From JAOUJD01 sp963726405 (GTDB lineage: Bacteria > Pseudomonadota > Gammaproteobacteria > Burkholderiales > Burkholderiaceae_F), in contig CAVSCF010000006.1 of NCBI GenBank assembly GCA_963726405.1, forward strand, positions 190,336 through 254,335: 64,000 bases of DNA, read 5' to 3'. The notes under the pieces were generated by a model that was given only the letters and a program-made list of their open reading frames with translations, ran no database searches and was not told the DNA's origin. This document shows positions 33,716-43,331 of this stretch, piece by piece. Each line of letters opens with the position of its first letter. The first letter of the stretch is position 1. The position numbers and the translations under genes were made by a program.

Positions 33716-34963
33716 CTATCGCACGAGCTGATTGATCTCGATGATCGGGAGCAGCACGGCCATCACGATCAGCATCACGACGACCCCCATCGTGAGGATG
33801 AGGATCGGCTCGAGCAGCGACGTGAAGAACAGCGCCCGTCGCTCGGCCTCGCGGGCATGGATGTCGGCGGCGCGGTCGAGCATCTCGGGCAGCTTTCCGG
33901 TCGCCTCGCCGGACGCGATCAGGTGGATCAGCACCGGCGGGAAGAGCTTCAGGTGACCCTGCTTGCGCTCTTCGTCGGCGTCGGCCCGCAGCGCCTTGGC
34001 AAGCGAGAAGCCTTCGCGGACGCGCTGTACCGCCTCCATGACGCGACTGCGCATCGCGAGGTTGGTCACGGTCTCGCCGGCGGCCTGGAGCGAACGCAGC
34101 ATCGGCACGCCGGAACCCACCAGGATCGCGAGGGTCGACGAGAAACGCGCCGTGTTGATCGAGCGCGACAGCACGCCCATCACGGGAAGGGTCAGGATGC
34201 GCTTGTGCCAGCGCCGGCGGACGGCTTCGACGCGCAGCGAGCGCTGGACCAGGAACCCCGCGACGACCAGGACGACGACGACTATCCAGCCGTATGTGCG
34301 AACGAAATCGGAGAGCGCGATCAGCGCCACCGTGAGGAAGGGCAGGGCCTGCTTGGTGTTCGCGAAGACCTGCACGACCTGCGGCACGACGTAGGTCAGC
34401 AGCCCGATGACGACGGCGAGCGCGACAAACGTGACGATCGCCGGATACACGAACGCGAGCGTGATCTTCTGCTGCAGCTTCGCGCGCTCTTCCACGTAGT
34501 CGGCGAGGCTGCCGAGCACCGAGCCGAGCTTGCCCGACTCTTCGCCGGCGGCAATGAGGGCGCGGTAGATCTCGGGAAACTGGCGCGGATGCCGCGCGAG
34601 GGCATTGGACATGGAGCTGCCGCCCAGCACATCCGTACGGATCGATGCCATCAGCTCGCGGACCTGCTGCTTCTCGCTCTGCTCCACCATGACCGTCAGC
34701 GCGTCGGCCACCGGCAACTGCGCGCCGAGCAGCGATGCGAGCTGGCGCGTGATGACCGCGAGTTCGGTCTGCGACAGCCGTCGTCCGATGGACAATCCCC
34801 CGCGGCCCCGGCCGCCGGCTTCGTGGGAGACCGGTTCGACGGTGAGCGGGATCAGGCCGCGTCCGCGCAGCAGCTGACGCGCAAGTCGTGCGCTGTCGGC
34901 TTCGAGGACGCCGGACTGTTCCTTGCCGGACGCATCCGCGGCGGCGAATCTGAATGCAGCCAT
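33716..34963 (-). CDS. gspF: Type II secretion system inner-membrane protein GspF
   Basis: 415 residues with two T2SF domains (about 75-195 and 285-405) and three transmembrane segments (FVYPAIVTFVALAVVIGLLTYVV, the WIVVVVLVVAGFLV segment and ILTMGVVVMLIVMAVLLPI). Conserved strings are RQLASLLGAQLPV and the GE-S/T-GKL turns AGEESGKLG and SGEATGKLPE. GspF is the polytopic platform protein contacting the GspE ATPase. The gene ends the gsp operon, eight bases after gspE. Confidence 0.96.
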   Translation of the reverse strand: MAAFRFAAADASGKEQSGVLEADSARLARQLLRGRGLIPLTVEPVSHEAGGRGRGGLSIGRRLSQTELAVITRQLASLLGAQLPVADALTVMVEQSEKQQVRELMASIRTDVLGGSSMSNALARHPRQFPEIYRALIAAGEESGKLGSVLGSLADYVEERAKLQQKITLAFVYPAIVTFVALAVVIGLLTYVVPQVVQVFANTKQALPFLTVALIALSDFVRTYGWIVVVVLVVAGFLVQRSLRVEAVRRRWHKRILTLPVMGVLSRSINTARFSSTLAILVGSGVPMLRSLQAAGETVTNLAMRSRVMEAVQRVREGFSLAKALRADADEERKQGHLKLFPPVLIHLIASGEATGKLPEMLDRAADIHAREAERRALFFTSLLEPILILTMGVVVMLIVMAVLLPIIEINQLVR

Positions 34964-34972
34964 CCGCCCGGC

Positions 34973-36409
34973 TTACGCTTCGCGTGTGACGCGGAGCGCT
35001 TCCTCCTGCGACGTGACTCCGGACTTGATCCAGCGCAGCGCGTCGTTGCGCATGCTGATCATCCCGGTCTTCTCTGCGAGGCGGCGGACATCGGTGTCGT
35101 TCGTGCCCTGGTGCACCAGCATGCGCATCTCGTCGTTGACGGTGAGCAGCTCGTAGATCCCGGTGCGCCCCAGGTAGCCGGTACTGCCGCAACGGTCGCA
35201 GCCCACCGCGCGGAAGCCGCCGGTCGCGGGATCGGGCTGCCTGCAGTGCGGGCAGAGCTTGCGCACCAGTCGCTGACCGAGCACGCCGAGCAGCGAGGAC
35301 GACAGCAGGAACGGCTCGATCCCCATGTCGATGAGCCGCGTCACCGCCGACGCCGCGTCGTTCGTGTGGAGCGTGGCGAGGACGAGGTGGCCGGTGAGGG
35401 ACGCCTGCACGGCGATCTGCGCGGTCTCGAGGTCGCGGATCTCGCCGATCATCACGATGTCAGGGTCCTGGCGCAGGATCGCGCGCAGCGCCTTCGCGAA
35501 GGTCATCTCGATCTTCGGATTGACCTGCGTCTGGCCGATGCCCTCGATGTCGTACTCGATCGGGTCCTCGACCGTCATGATGTTCGTGGTGTTCTTGTCG
35601 AGCCGGCGGATCGCCGCGTAGAGCGTCGTCGACTTGCCCGAGCCGGTCGGGCCGGTGACGAGGATGATTCCGTGCGGCTGGTGAATCAGCTGGTCGAAGC
35701 GCCTGAGCGCGCCCTCGGCCATGCCAAGGTTCGTCAGTTCCAGCTTCGACAGGTCCTTTTCGAGCAGACGCAGCACCACGCGCTCGCCGTGCCCGGTCGG
35801 CAATGTCGACACGCGGACGTCGACCGGGCGGCCGCCGACGCGCAGCGTGATGCGCCCGTCCTGCGGCAGGCGCTTCTCGGCGATGTCCAGGCCCGACATG
35901 ATCTTGATGCGCGACACCAGCGCCGCATGAAGCGCGCGCTTGGGCCGCACCACGTCGCGCAGCGTGCCGTCGACCCGGAAACGCACCATCGAGTACGTCT
36001 CGAAGGGTTCGATGTGGATGTCCGATGCGCCGTCACGCGCCGCCTGCGTCAGCAGCGCGTTGATCATCCGGATGATCGGGGCGTCGTCCTCGGTCTCCAG
36101 CAGGTCCTCGACGTCCGGGACCTCCTGCATCATCCTGGTGATGTCGAACTCGCCTTCGATGTCACCGACGATCTGCTGTGCCGAGCCGCCCTGGTCGCCA
36201 TAGGTCTGCGAGATGGCTTCCGTCAGCTTCACGCTTTCGATCACCACCGGGCGCACCTTGCCCGGGAAGACGCGCATCACCTCGTTGAGCGCCGACAGCG
36301 GGGTCGCGTTGCTGATCCAGACCTCGGCATCCCGTTCGGTCTTCGGAACGATCAGGATCGCGTTGTCGCGCGCAAAGGCGTATGGGACGTAACGGCTGGC
36401 CTGTGTCAC
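34973..36409 (-). CDS. gspE: Type II secretion system ATPase GspE
   Basis: 478 residues. GspE N-terminal domain (about 1-130), Walker A GPTGSGKSTT (about 235-244), Asp box, Walker B MIGEIRD and the tetracysteine zinc finger (CPHC...CDRC, about 395-415). The ATPase powers pseudopilus assembly from the cytoplasmic face. Start GTG 36409 is chosen because it is the only in-frame start after the gspD stop, 16 bases downstream, with GGGA before it; the longer frame has no start codon nearby. N1E domain is short compared with Xcp/Gsp proteins. Confidence 0.95.
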   Translation of the reverse strand: MTQASRYVPYAFARDNAILIVPKTERDAEVWISNATPLSALNEVMRVFPGKVRPVVIESVKLTEAISQTYGDQGGSAQQIVGDIEGEFDITRMMQEVPDVEDLLETEDDAPIIRMINALLTQAARDGASDIHIEPFETYSMVRFRVDGTLRDVVRPKRALHAALVSRIKIMSGLDIAEKRLPQDGRITLRVGGRPVDVRVSTLPTGHGERVVLRLLEKDLSKLELTNLGMAEGALRRFDQLIHQPHGIILVTGPTGSGKSTTLYAAIRRLDKNTTNIMTVEDPIEYDIEGIGQTQVNPKIEMTFAKALRAILRQDPDIVMIGEIRDLETAQIAVQASLTGHLVLATLHTNDAASAVTRLIDMGIEPFLLSSSLLGVLGQRLVRKLCPHCRQPDPATGGFRAVGCDRCGSTGYLGRTGIYELLTVNDEMRMLVHQGTNDTDVRRLAEKTGMISMRNDALRWIKSGVTSQEEALRVTREA

Positions 36410-36425
36410 TGCGCGATCCCGCTTC

Positions 36426-39110
36426 TCAAGGGGTGACGATGACGGGGTCGTAGCCCAGCGCCTTGAGCCTGGCGATGGTGTTTGCCACGGTCTGCGTCGC
36501 CGGGTCGACCGAAACGCGCACACGCACCGTGTCCCCGGTGTTCGACTTCACGCTTTCCCAGTAGGCGTCAAACCCGGCGTCGCGCAGGCTGCGCTGCATG
36601 TCGCGCGCTCGTGCGATGTCGGTCAGGGACGCGACCTGGATCAACTGCGCACCCGCGCTCGGTGCCGGTCCCTGCTGTGCGGCGAAAGCTCCGGTCGACG
36701 GCGCGGTTGTGCCGGGCGGCGCCGAGGACGACGGGGCCGGCACAATGGGCGACGACGGCCGGGTCGGCGGCGGAGTGCCCGTGGCCGGCGGCGCGGGCGG
36801 GGGCGTCGTGGGGGCCACATCGATGATCGGCGCGGGCGTTTGCCGCGGCGGGTCCTGCCCCGGAATTCCCGGCGCAAGCTCGTTCGACAGCGTCCGCGGC
36901 CCGCTTTCAGCACGCCTCAGCGACGGCGCCACGGGCGGCTTCTCGGGCAACTGTCGGCTCTGCAGGTCGCGGAAGATGATGTTGTCCGCCAGCGTGCTGC
37001 TCGCGATCTGGCCCCGGATGTAGTCGTAGCGGTCCATGGCCAGCGCCGACGAGGTGCCTTCGTCGCGCACGACGTACGGCCGCAGGAACACCAGCAGGTT
37101 GGTCTTGGTCCGCTTGCGGCTCTCGTACCGGAAAAGCTGGCCGATCAGAGGGATGCTGCCGAGCACCGGCACGGAACTCTTGCTGTTGTCGGTCTTGTCC
37201 TCGATCAGGCCGCCAAGCACGACGATGTTGCCGTCTTCAACCAGCACCATCGATTCGAAGCTGCGCTTGTTGGTGATGATTCCGCCCTGGGCCGCCGTCA
37301 GCGTGTTCTGGATGGACGACAGTTCCTGATAGATCGCGAGCTTCACCACGCCGCCTTCGGAGATCTGCGGCTTCACGCGCAGCTGCAGGCCGATGTCGCG
37401 CCGCTCGAACGTCTGGAACGGATTGACGCCGGACGAAGTGCCGCCCGCGCCCGTATTGGCAAACGAGCCCGTGATCAGCGGGATGTTCTGGCCGACGAGG
37501 AAGCGCGCCTCTTCGTTGTCCAGCGTCTGGATCGTCGGCGTCGAGAGGATGTTGGCGTCGGCCTTGGTCTCGAGGGCGCGAGCCAGGAAGGCGAGATTGA
37601 CGACTTCGCCGATGCCCGGAATGTTGACCTTGCCCTGGACGATGCCGATGTTCAGACCCGTGGCGAGCGAGCCGATGTTCTGCGAGGCGCCGATGATGTT
37701 CCGGCCCCCGTTTTCGAAGTTGGTGCCGGCGATGACGTTGGTGCCGGGATCGTTGATGTTGCCGCCCAGCGTCTGCCACTGGATGCCGAACTCGGCGGCC
37801 TTCTCGGCGGACACCTCGGCGATCAGCGACTCGATGACGACCTGCGCGCGTCGCACGTCGAGCTTGTCGACGATCGCCCGGATGTTCCGGTACAGCGGCT
37901 CGGGGGCGGTGATGATCAGCGAGTTGGTTGCTGCGTCGGCCTGGATCAATCCGGCGAGCGGCCCGCTGCCGCCGGCGCCGCCGCCGGCCTGCTGCTGCGC
38001 TGGCTGGCTGGTGAGCCCGGGCTGCTGGGTCGTCATTCCCGGTCCGCCCGATGTCGTTCCGCTCGCCTGCGACAGCCCGCTGGTGGTCGCCTGCGGCACG
38101 TAGGACGGATCGGAGGCGATGATCGCCCGCAGGAGCGGAGCGAGTTTCACCGCCTCGGCGTTGCGCAGGTAGACGACGTTGATGTTGCCCGGCGTGAGGG
38201 CCGGCTTGTCGAGCTGCTCGATCATCGATTTGGCGAGCGCGATCCGCGCCTTGCTCGGCGCCCTGAGGATCAGCGAATTCGTGCGGGGCTCCGCCATCAC
38301 CGACGTGCGCTGACCGGCGTCCACGGCCTGGCCGGCCGCACGGGCTCCTTCGTCGAGAACGCGATTCAGCACGGTGGCGATCTCCATCGCCAGGCCGAAC
38401 TTGATGGGGATGATCTCGACGGCCGACGTGGCCGGCGTGTCGATCGACTCGATGATGCGCTGGATGCGCCGGAGGTTGTCCGCGTAGTCGGTGATGACGA
38501 GCGTGTTGTTCTGCGGGTACGCGGAGATCGTGTTGTTCGGCGCGATCAGCGGCCGCAGGATCGGCACCATCGCCGTGGCCGACTCGTATTGCAGGCGGAA
38601 CACCTGGGTCACCAACTGGTCGCCGCGCGGCGCAGCGGTCTGCGGGCTGACGACCATGCCGCCCTGCAGCTTGGCGTCGGCCTCGGGCAGCACACGGGCG
38701 ACGTTGCCTGTCTGCACGATGGTGAAACCCTGCAGGCGGAGGGCCGTCAGCAGCTGCTCGTAGGCCTGCTCGCGCGTCACGGGTCGCTCGGTGACGAGCG
38801 ACAGCGTGCCCTTGACCCGAGGATCGACGACGAAGGTGCGGTTCGTGAACTGGCCGATCGCGCGGACCACCGCGTCGATGTCCGCGTTGACGAAGTTCAG
38901 CATCACCGATTCGCCCGAGGCCGACGGATCGGCGGGGTTCGCGGAGCTGCCTTGCGTGGCCGGGGTCGCGGCGCCCGCTCGCTTGCGCGACGTCTGGGCC
39001 GCGGCCGGGGGAACCAGCGAGGACGCTGTCATCGACAGCGCACATGCAAGCGCGATCGAACGGGACAGCGATAACCCGCCAGCGCGTATGGAAGTGCGCT
39101 TGCTCGTCAT
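36426..39110 (-). CDS. gspD: Type II secretion system secretin GspD with C-terminal SPOR domain
   Basis: 894 residues, about 200 more than usual. A signal peptide (about 1-37), the N0 and N1-N3 domains (NADIDAVVRAIGQFTNRTFVVDP; three Gly/Ser-rich linkers before the last) and the secretin domain (LARALETKADANILSTPTIQ to DEGTSSALAMDRYDYIRGQ) are followed by a Pro/Thr/Ser linker (about 725-810) and a SPOR domain (QLIQVASLTDIARARDMQRSL to the end at VIVTP). The outer-membrane channel is normal; the added SPOR module should bind denuded septal peptidoglycan. The gene starts one base after the gspN stop (ATG 39110). Confidence 0.95.
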   Translation of the reverse strand: MTSKRTSIRAGGLSLSRSIALACALSMTASSLVPPAAAQTSRKRAGAATPATQGSSANPADPSASGESVMLNFVNADIDAVVRAIGQFTNRTFVVDPRVKGTLSLVTERPVTREQAYEQLLTALRLQGFTIVQTGNVARVLPEADAKLQGGMVVSPQTAAPRGDQLVTQVFRLQYESATAMVPILRPLIAPNNTISAYPQNNTLVITDYADNLRRIQRIIESIDTPATSAVEIIPIKFGLAMEIATVLNRVLDEGARAAGQAVDAGQRTSVMAEPRTNSLILRAPSKARIALAKSMIEQLDKPALTPGNINVVYLRNAEAVKLAPLLRAIIASDPSYVPQATTSGLSQASGTTSGGPGMTTQQPGLTSQPAQQQAGGGAGGSGPLAGLIQADAATNSLIITAPEPLYRNIRAIVDKLDVRRAQVVIESLIAEVSAEKAAEFGIQWQTLGGNINDPGTNVIAGTNFENGGRNIIGASQNIGSLATGLNIGIVQGKVNIPGIGEVVNLAFLARALETKADANILSTPTIQTLDNEEARFLVGQNIPLITGSFANTGAGGTSSGVNPFQTFERRDIGLQLRVKPQISEGGVVKLAIYQELSSIQNTLTAAQGGIITNKRSFESMVLVEDGNIVVLGGLIEDKTDNSKSSVPVLGSIPLIGQLFRYESRKRTKTNLLVFLRPYVVRDEGTSSALAMDRYDYIRGQIASSTLADNIIFRDLQSRQLPEKPPVAPSLRRAESGPRTLSNELAPGIPGQDPPRQTPAPIIDVAPTTPPPAPPATGTPPPTRPSSPIVPAPSSSAPPGTTAPSTGAFAAQQGPAPSAGAQLIQVASLTDIARARDMQRSLRDAGFDAYWESVKSNTGDTVRVRVSVDPATQTVANTIARLKALGYDPVIVTP

Positions 39111-39111
39111 G

Positions 39112-39891
39112 TCACCCACCGAAATTCAAGAGGGCCCCCTCTCCGTCTCGCCGGCCCAGCAGCGAAATCAGGCCCGTAAGTTGCGACTTTACGCCCGGGT
39201 CGGTCCCCGCCATGGCTTGCGCCCGGCCAGTGAAGCGTAAGCGCCCACCCTCCGGGATTGTGCCACTGCCCTTCAGCTCGAGGGGTCCCGAAATGGTCGA
39301 TAAATCGAGCTGAGTTCCGGGCCAGACACCGTTGGTCTGCAAACGGTAATGGCCCATCGGCGACACCGGTGTCAGTGCGCTGGACGCGTACTGCCACTCG
39401 GCGCTGATATTGCCCTGCACGCGGCGACTCTCGAGCTGCAGCCGATCCCAGTTGATCAGCAGGATGCCGCCCGGCCGGATCGTGTTCCAGGGCGCACCGA
39501 AGCCGACCAGCAATGAGGCAGGCACGCGAAGCGTCGTTGCGCTCAGGGTGGCGGCCCCCCCACCGACCAGCGGCGCGCGGACATTCAGCGGCTGCGCCAG
39601 TGCCGAAGGATGCGTCAGCGTGAGATCGAGCTGACCGACGAGTAGCGGCCACGGGCTGAGTCGCCAGGCCAGCCGCTCGGGCAACGTCGCGCGTGGCGCG
39701 CCGGGTTCCTGCGAGGAGCTCAGCACCAAGAGTGCCGAACCGTTCCACAGCGTCCCGCTCGCCTCCGCGAGTTCCAGCCGGCCGCCCGTTGCATTCGACG
39801 CGGCGGAAGCGATCCACTGCGCGGGCGCGATCACCAGGGCCGTGATCAGCAGCGCAACGATCGCGGCCAGGACGAAGAGGATCTTTCGCAT
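39112..39891 (-). CDS. gspN: Type II secretion system protein GspN
   Basis: 259 residues with an N-terminal membrane anchor (about 4-26) and a periplasmic beta domain of T2SSN type: GRLELAEASGTLWNGSALL, LAWRLSPWPLLVGQLDLTL, and a late SGPLELKGSGTIPEGGRLRFTGRA. GspN is an accessory, non-universal T2SS component facing the periplasm. It sits between gspM and gspD, nine bases after gspM, as usual in betaproteobacterial clusters. Confidence 0.9.
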   Translation of the reverse strand: MRKILFVLAAIVALLITALVIAPAQWIASAASNATGGRLELAEASGTLWNGSALLVLSSSQEPGAPRATLPERLAWRLSPWPLLVGQLDLTLTHPSALAQPLNVRAPLVGGGAATLSATTLRVPASLLVGFGAPWNTIRPGGILLINWDRLQLESRRVQGNISAEWQYASSALTPVSPMGHYRLQTNGVWPGTQLDLSTISGPLELKGSGTIPEGGRLRFTGRAQAMAGTDPGVKSQLTGLISLLGRRDGEGALLNFGG

Positions 39892-39900
39892 CGATCGCGT

Positions 39901-40392
39901 TCACTTCCGCGCGAGCCGCAGGGCGAGTTCGACGTCGACGTTGCCGGGCGCCGCGTCCCGGCCCGTGACCGTCACCGCTGTGGAGCGCGCTCCGAGTTCG
40001 CGTTCGACGTTCGCGAGCCACGGTGCCCACTTGCTGACCGGCACGTCGGAGAACGTCAATTGAACGTCGCCGTCCGACAGCGGAACGATGCGCGCCGCCT
40101 TGATCCCCGCCTTGGTCAGCGAACTTTCGAGCGCGCTGCGCGAGTCGGCCGCCGTCATCGTGGCCACCGCCGGCCGCCCCTTCAGCGCCTTCACCTCCGC
40201 CAGGAGGGCTTCGAGTTCAGCCGCATTGGCCCGCTGCTGAGGCAGGCTCTTCTCCAGGCGGGCGATGCCGGTCCAGGCCGGTTCGATTGCAATCAGATAG
40301 AGAATGACACCGACAAGAAGGATTCCGCCGAGCAGCAGGATGCTGCGCTCTCGAGGTGCGCGTTCAGACCAGAACTGTTTCAGGGCTTCCAT
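39901..40392 (-). CDS. gspM: Type II secretion system protein GspM
   Basis: 163 residues. Short cytoplasmic start, one transmembrane helix (about 20-38; ILLLGGILLVGVILYLI), a coiled-coil region and a ferredoxin-like periplasmic domain ending ELALRLARK. GspM is the single-pass partner of GspL in the inner-membrane platform. Its ATG shares one base with the gspL stop (TGATG), a translational-coupling arrangement. Confidence 0.92.
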   Translation of the reverse strand: MEALKQFWSERAPRERSILLLGGILLVGVILYLIAIEPAWTGIARLEKSLPQQRANAAELEALLAEVKALKGRPAVATMTAADSRSALESSLTKAGIKAARIVPLSDGDVQLTFSDVPVSKWAPWLANVERELGARSTAVTVTGRDAAPGNVDVELALRLARK

Positions 40393-41660
40393 CACATCCC
40401 CGTCGCGGTAATGCGCGCCGAACCGTCGCCTTCGAAGCGGACGACGAGGCCCTGTTGCACGGCCGCCGAGCGCAGCGAGTTCTGCAACGCCGGGTTGTCG
40501 CCGGTGCCCGGCTTGAATTTCACCTTCAGCGCGTTGTCGCGGTACTCCATGCTGGCAACGCTCCCCACCGGGGCGATCGACAGCAGAAGCGCGGTGCGCG
40601 CGTTGAGGACCGAGAAGTCGTTCGAGGAGGGTATGCCGGCACGGGATCGGAGGTCGGACAACTGCCGCTTGGTCTGCTCGATGGGATCGACGACGGCGGT
40701 CGCCTGCGGGAAGTTCGAGCGGAAGCTCGCCTCCATCTGGCTCCGGATCGCGGTCGACTCGCCATTGAGCTTGAGGTAGTAGGCGTTCATTCCGACGACG
40801 GCGACGACGATCGCGGCCGCAGCCCACGCCAGCGGAACACGCAGCGTGCGCGCGTTGAGCGCAGGCAGCAGTCCGCCCGGAACGATCGACGCCATCATTC
40901 CGCCCTGGGCAAAGGCGCCTTGCAGGAGGTTGACCGCGTCCTCGGTGCTCGCCAGGTCGACCTCCTCGGTGTGGATGTCGACCTTCACGCCGAGCGCGGG
41001 CTCCAGCGGCGCGAGACGCGACGCTTCCTTGCCGTAGGCCTGGATCCGCTTGATCCCCAGCTGGCGAATGGCCAGCGCCAGCGTCGCAGGCACCTCGTCG
41101 CCCAGGTCGAACACGAACCCGTCGTGCAGGCCGGCACGAACGACGCCTCGGCCCCGGTTCACGCGTACCGACAAGACGCCGGCCGCCGGAGGCGGCACGG
41201 TGTAGATCTCGCTGTAGGCGGCCCGCACGCGATAGCCGGACTCCACCAGCGCATCGAGCGCCCGCGTGAGCAGGCCGCGGTCGACGACGGCGACCGGCAT
41301 CGACGGTTGCTCGCCGACGGCCGTGTTGCCGCTGCCGCCGCGCGCTGCCCGGAATGCGAAGTGGCAGTCGGCCGGGTCGGCGAGCAGGCGCTCCTCGAGC
41401 ATGTTGGGCAGCGCCAGCCGCAGCTTGCCTTCCGACAGCTTGGGCGACTCGATTTCGGTGATCAGCACGTCGCTCGCGTCGAAGACGAGGTCGACGCCTT
41501 TTGCCTTCGGCAGCAGGGCAATCGGCGTTTGCCCGCGCGGGCTGTCGCCGCCGGTCGCCACGTAGTCGACCACGGTGCTTGAAGCCACCTGGCTGCGGCC
41601 GGCCATCGAACTGCGCGGCGGCACGAAGACAAGCAGGCGTTGGGCGCTTTTCTCTTTCAT
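40392..41660 (-). CDS. gspL: Type II secretion system protein GspL
   Basis: 422 residues: a cytoplasmic actin-like domain (about 1-265) that binds GspE, a transmembrane helix (AAAAIVVAVVGMNAYYLKL, about 281-299) and a periplasmic ferredoxin-like domain (about 330-422). Recognised by position between gspK and gspM and by strings IALLPKAKGVDLVFDASDVL and LPNMLEERLLADP. It lies eight bases after gspK. Confidence 0.92.
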   Translation of the reverse strand: MKEKSAQRLLVFVPPRSSMAGRSQVASSTVVDYVATGGDSPRGQTPIALLPKAKGVDLVFDASDVLITEIESPKLSEGKLRLALPNMLEERLLADPADCHFAFRAARGGSGNTAVGEQPSMPVAVVDRGLLTRALDALVESGYRVRAAYSEIYTVPPPAAGVLSVRVNRGRGVVRAGLHDGFVFDLGDEVPATLALAIRQLGIKRIQAYGKEASRLAPLEPALGVKVDIHTEEVDLASTEDAVNLLQGAFAQGGMMASIVPGGLLPALNARTLRVPLAWAAAAIVVAVVGMNAYYLKLNGESTAIRSQMEASFRSNFPQATAVVDPIEQTKRQLSDLRSRAGIPSSNDFSVLNARTALLLSIAPVGSVASMEYRDNALKVKFKPGTGDNPALQNSLRSAAVQQGLVVRFEGDGSARITATGM

Positions 41661-41667
41661 TGTTCGC

Positions 41668-42714
41668 TCAGATCTCGCGGGTCCACAGGATGTTGACCGC
41701 CGCCGGTCCCTGGCCGGGCGCGCCGCGCTTGACCAGAGCTTCCATACGGGTCACCGCACGGTCAAGCTTGACTTCTCCGCGGATGAAGAAGAAGCGCGAG
41801 TTCGTGGAAAGTTCGGCATCGGTCACCACAGACCCCTTGGCCCCCAGGCGCGTGCGCACTTCGCCCGTGCTGTTGAAGTAGGAAATACGTTCGCGCTCGG
41901 CGACCAGCGAGCGCGCTTCCGCGAGCGAGAGGTCCGGCACGCGCGCAGCGATCACTTCGGGCGAAGCGGTATTGGCATTCACCGGGGTGTTCTCGTCGAG
42001 CACGACAATATACGGGGCGAGCCGGTCCGCCGCTTCGGGGCTGATGCCTTGGACCCCGCTGATGTCTCGCGGCAGCATCAGAGGCAATGGCCGCGTGCGC
42101 TCCGATTCGACGGGCGGTCGGTCGCCCGTCTTGTCGTCCGAGGTCGGCGCCTGGCCCTGCGCGTCCAGCATGCGTTCGGCGATCAGGTCGGCTGTCTGCG
42201 TCGGCAACTGGAGCAGCGCGGCGAGCCGACGCAGTGCCTCCAGTTCCTTGACCACGATCTCGCCGTTGCTCACCAGGTTGTGCAGGTTGAAGCGGCCCTG
42301 CGCGTCTTCCATCGAGCCCGCGATCGACGCCAGCGACGCGATCGAGCCGGTTTCCCCGAGCTGGTCGAGGCGCGTTTCCGCGAGGGGCTGCGCCCACGGC
42401 TCCGACAAGGCGTCGTAGCTCGAGCGGTTGGCGTCCTCGCGCAGGATGGCGCGGCCCCAGTCGAGCGCGCCACGCAGCAGCAACCGGCTCTGCGAAGTGA
42501 GCTGCTGGTTCTCGATGGTCCTCAGAAGGACGAATTGCCGGTAGAAGAGCGCGGTGACGATCAACGTGGCGAGCGTCGCGACGAACAGGGCCATCAGTAC
42601 GGCGGCGCCCCGCTGTGCCTTCCGAGCGGACGGTGTCAGGCGGTTCGCGCAGGTCTCGCACCACCGAGAGAGATGACCAGTGCGCGCGGCACCGCGAGTC
42701 CGGGCGACGGTCAT
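41668..42714 (-). CDS. gspK: Type II secretion minor pseudopilin GspK
   Basis: 348 residues with a prepilin-like N-terminus (QRGAAVLMALFVATLATLIV, about 33-52) and the large helical insertion typical of GspK (SAM-like/HhH domain, ISGVQGISPEAADRLAPYI and NANTASPEVIAARVPDLS). GspK caps the pseudopilus tip with GspI and GspJ. The ATG 42714 overlaps the gspJ stop by four bases. An unusually long polar leader of about 32 residues precedes the processing site; an internal start is possible. Confidence 0.92.
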   Translation of the reverse strand: MTVARTRGAARTGHLSRWCETCANRLTPSARKAQRGAAVLMALFVATLATLIVTALFYRQFVLLRTIENQQLTSQSRLLLRGALDWGRAILREDANRSSYDALSEPWAQPLAETRLDQLGETGSIASLASIAGSMEDAQGRFNLHNLVSNGEIVVKELEALRRLAALLQLPTQTADLIAERMLDAQGQAPTSDDKTGDRPPVESERTRPLPLMLPRDISGVQGISPEAADRLAPYIVVLDENTPVNANTASPEVIAARVPDLSLAEARSLVAERERISYFNSTGEVRTRLGAKGSVVTDAELSTNSRFFFIRGEVKLDRAVTRMEALVKRGAPGQGPAAVNILWTREI

Positions 42715-43331
42715 GCGTTCACCAGGAACACGCGGCGGAAGGTCCTTCCATCCGTGCGCGTCAGGATGACTTCCAGGCCCGGCGGCGGCTGGTTCCGCGA
42801 TCCGCCGGCGGGAGCGCCGGGCGTAGCCGCGGCGTCGAGCCGGTCCCCCGGCGGCGTCCAGCCGACACCCGGCTGCCACAGCCGAACGTCCATCGACTGG
42901 ATGCTTCCGAGCAGCCGCGCGTTCTCGAACTGCTCGGTGTTGGTGCGCTGGAAATACGGAAGCGCCGGGGTCGCCTGCCGCACCAGCGTGCCCTCGACCA
43001 CACGGTAGTAAACCGTCTGCACCTCCGTAGCCCGATCGGGGACCGGAACGGCAACCCGCACGAGCTCGATCAACATCGCCCCGTCCGCCGGGCGCACGTT
43101 CAGTGGAGGGGTGGTCAGCCCGAGGAAGGCCGGGTTGACCACTTGCGAAAGGTCGCGCTCCATCTGACCGAAGGCGACCAGCAGGGCGCGGGTCTCGTCG
43201 ACTTCCGGTTCGAGGCGGTCGCGCGTCATCACGAGCGTGTCCAGGCCGCGCCATGCGATGACGGAGACGACCGACAGCACGGTGATCGCGACCAGCAGCT
43301 CGAGCAAGGTGAATCCGCGCGCCGTATTCAT
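42711..43331 (-). CDS. gspJ: Type II secretion minor pseudopilin GspJ
   Basis: 206 residues with the prepilin signal ARG|FTLLELLVAITVLS at residues 4-17 (Glu at +5) and the GspJ-type region FGQMERDLSQVVNPAF plus a C-terminal RLWQPGVGW. It forms part of the pseudopilus tip complex. Start ATG 43331 overlaps the gspI stop by four bases (ATGA), continuing the coupled string. Confidence 0.94.
   Translation of the reverse strand: MNTARGFTLLELLVAITVLSVVSVIAWRGLDTLVMTRDRLEPEVDETRALLVAFGQMERDLSQVVNPAFLGLTTPPLNVRPADGAMLIELVRVAVPVPDRATEVQTVYYRVVEGTLVRQATPALPYFQRTNTEQFENARLLGSIQSMDVRLWQPGVGWTPPGDRLDAAATPGAPAGGSRNQPPPGLEVILTRTDGRTFRRVFLVNA

Noticed and set aside
33674..36436. Plus-strand open frame of 920 codons over gspE/gspF
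   Set aside because: Shadow frame; gspE and gspF are intact and show all family motifs on the other strand.
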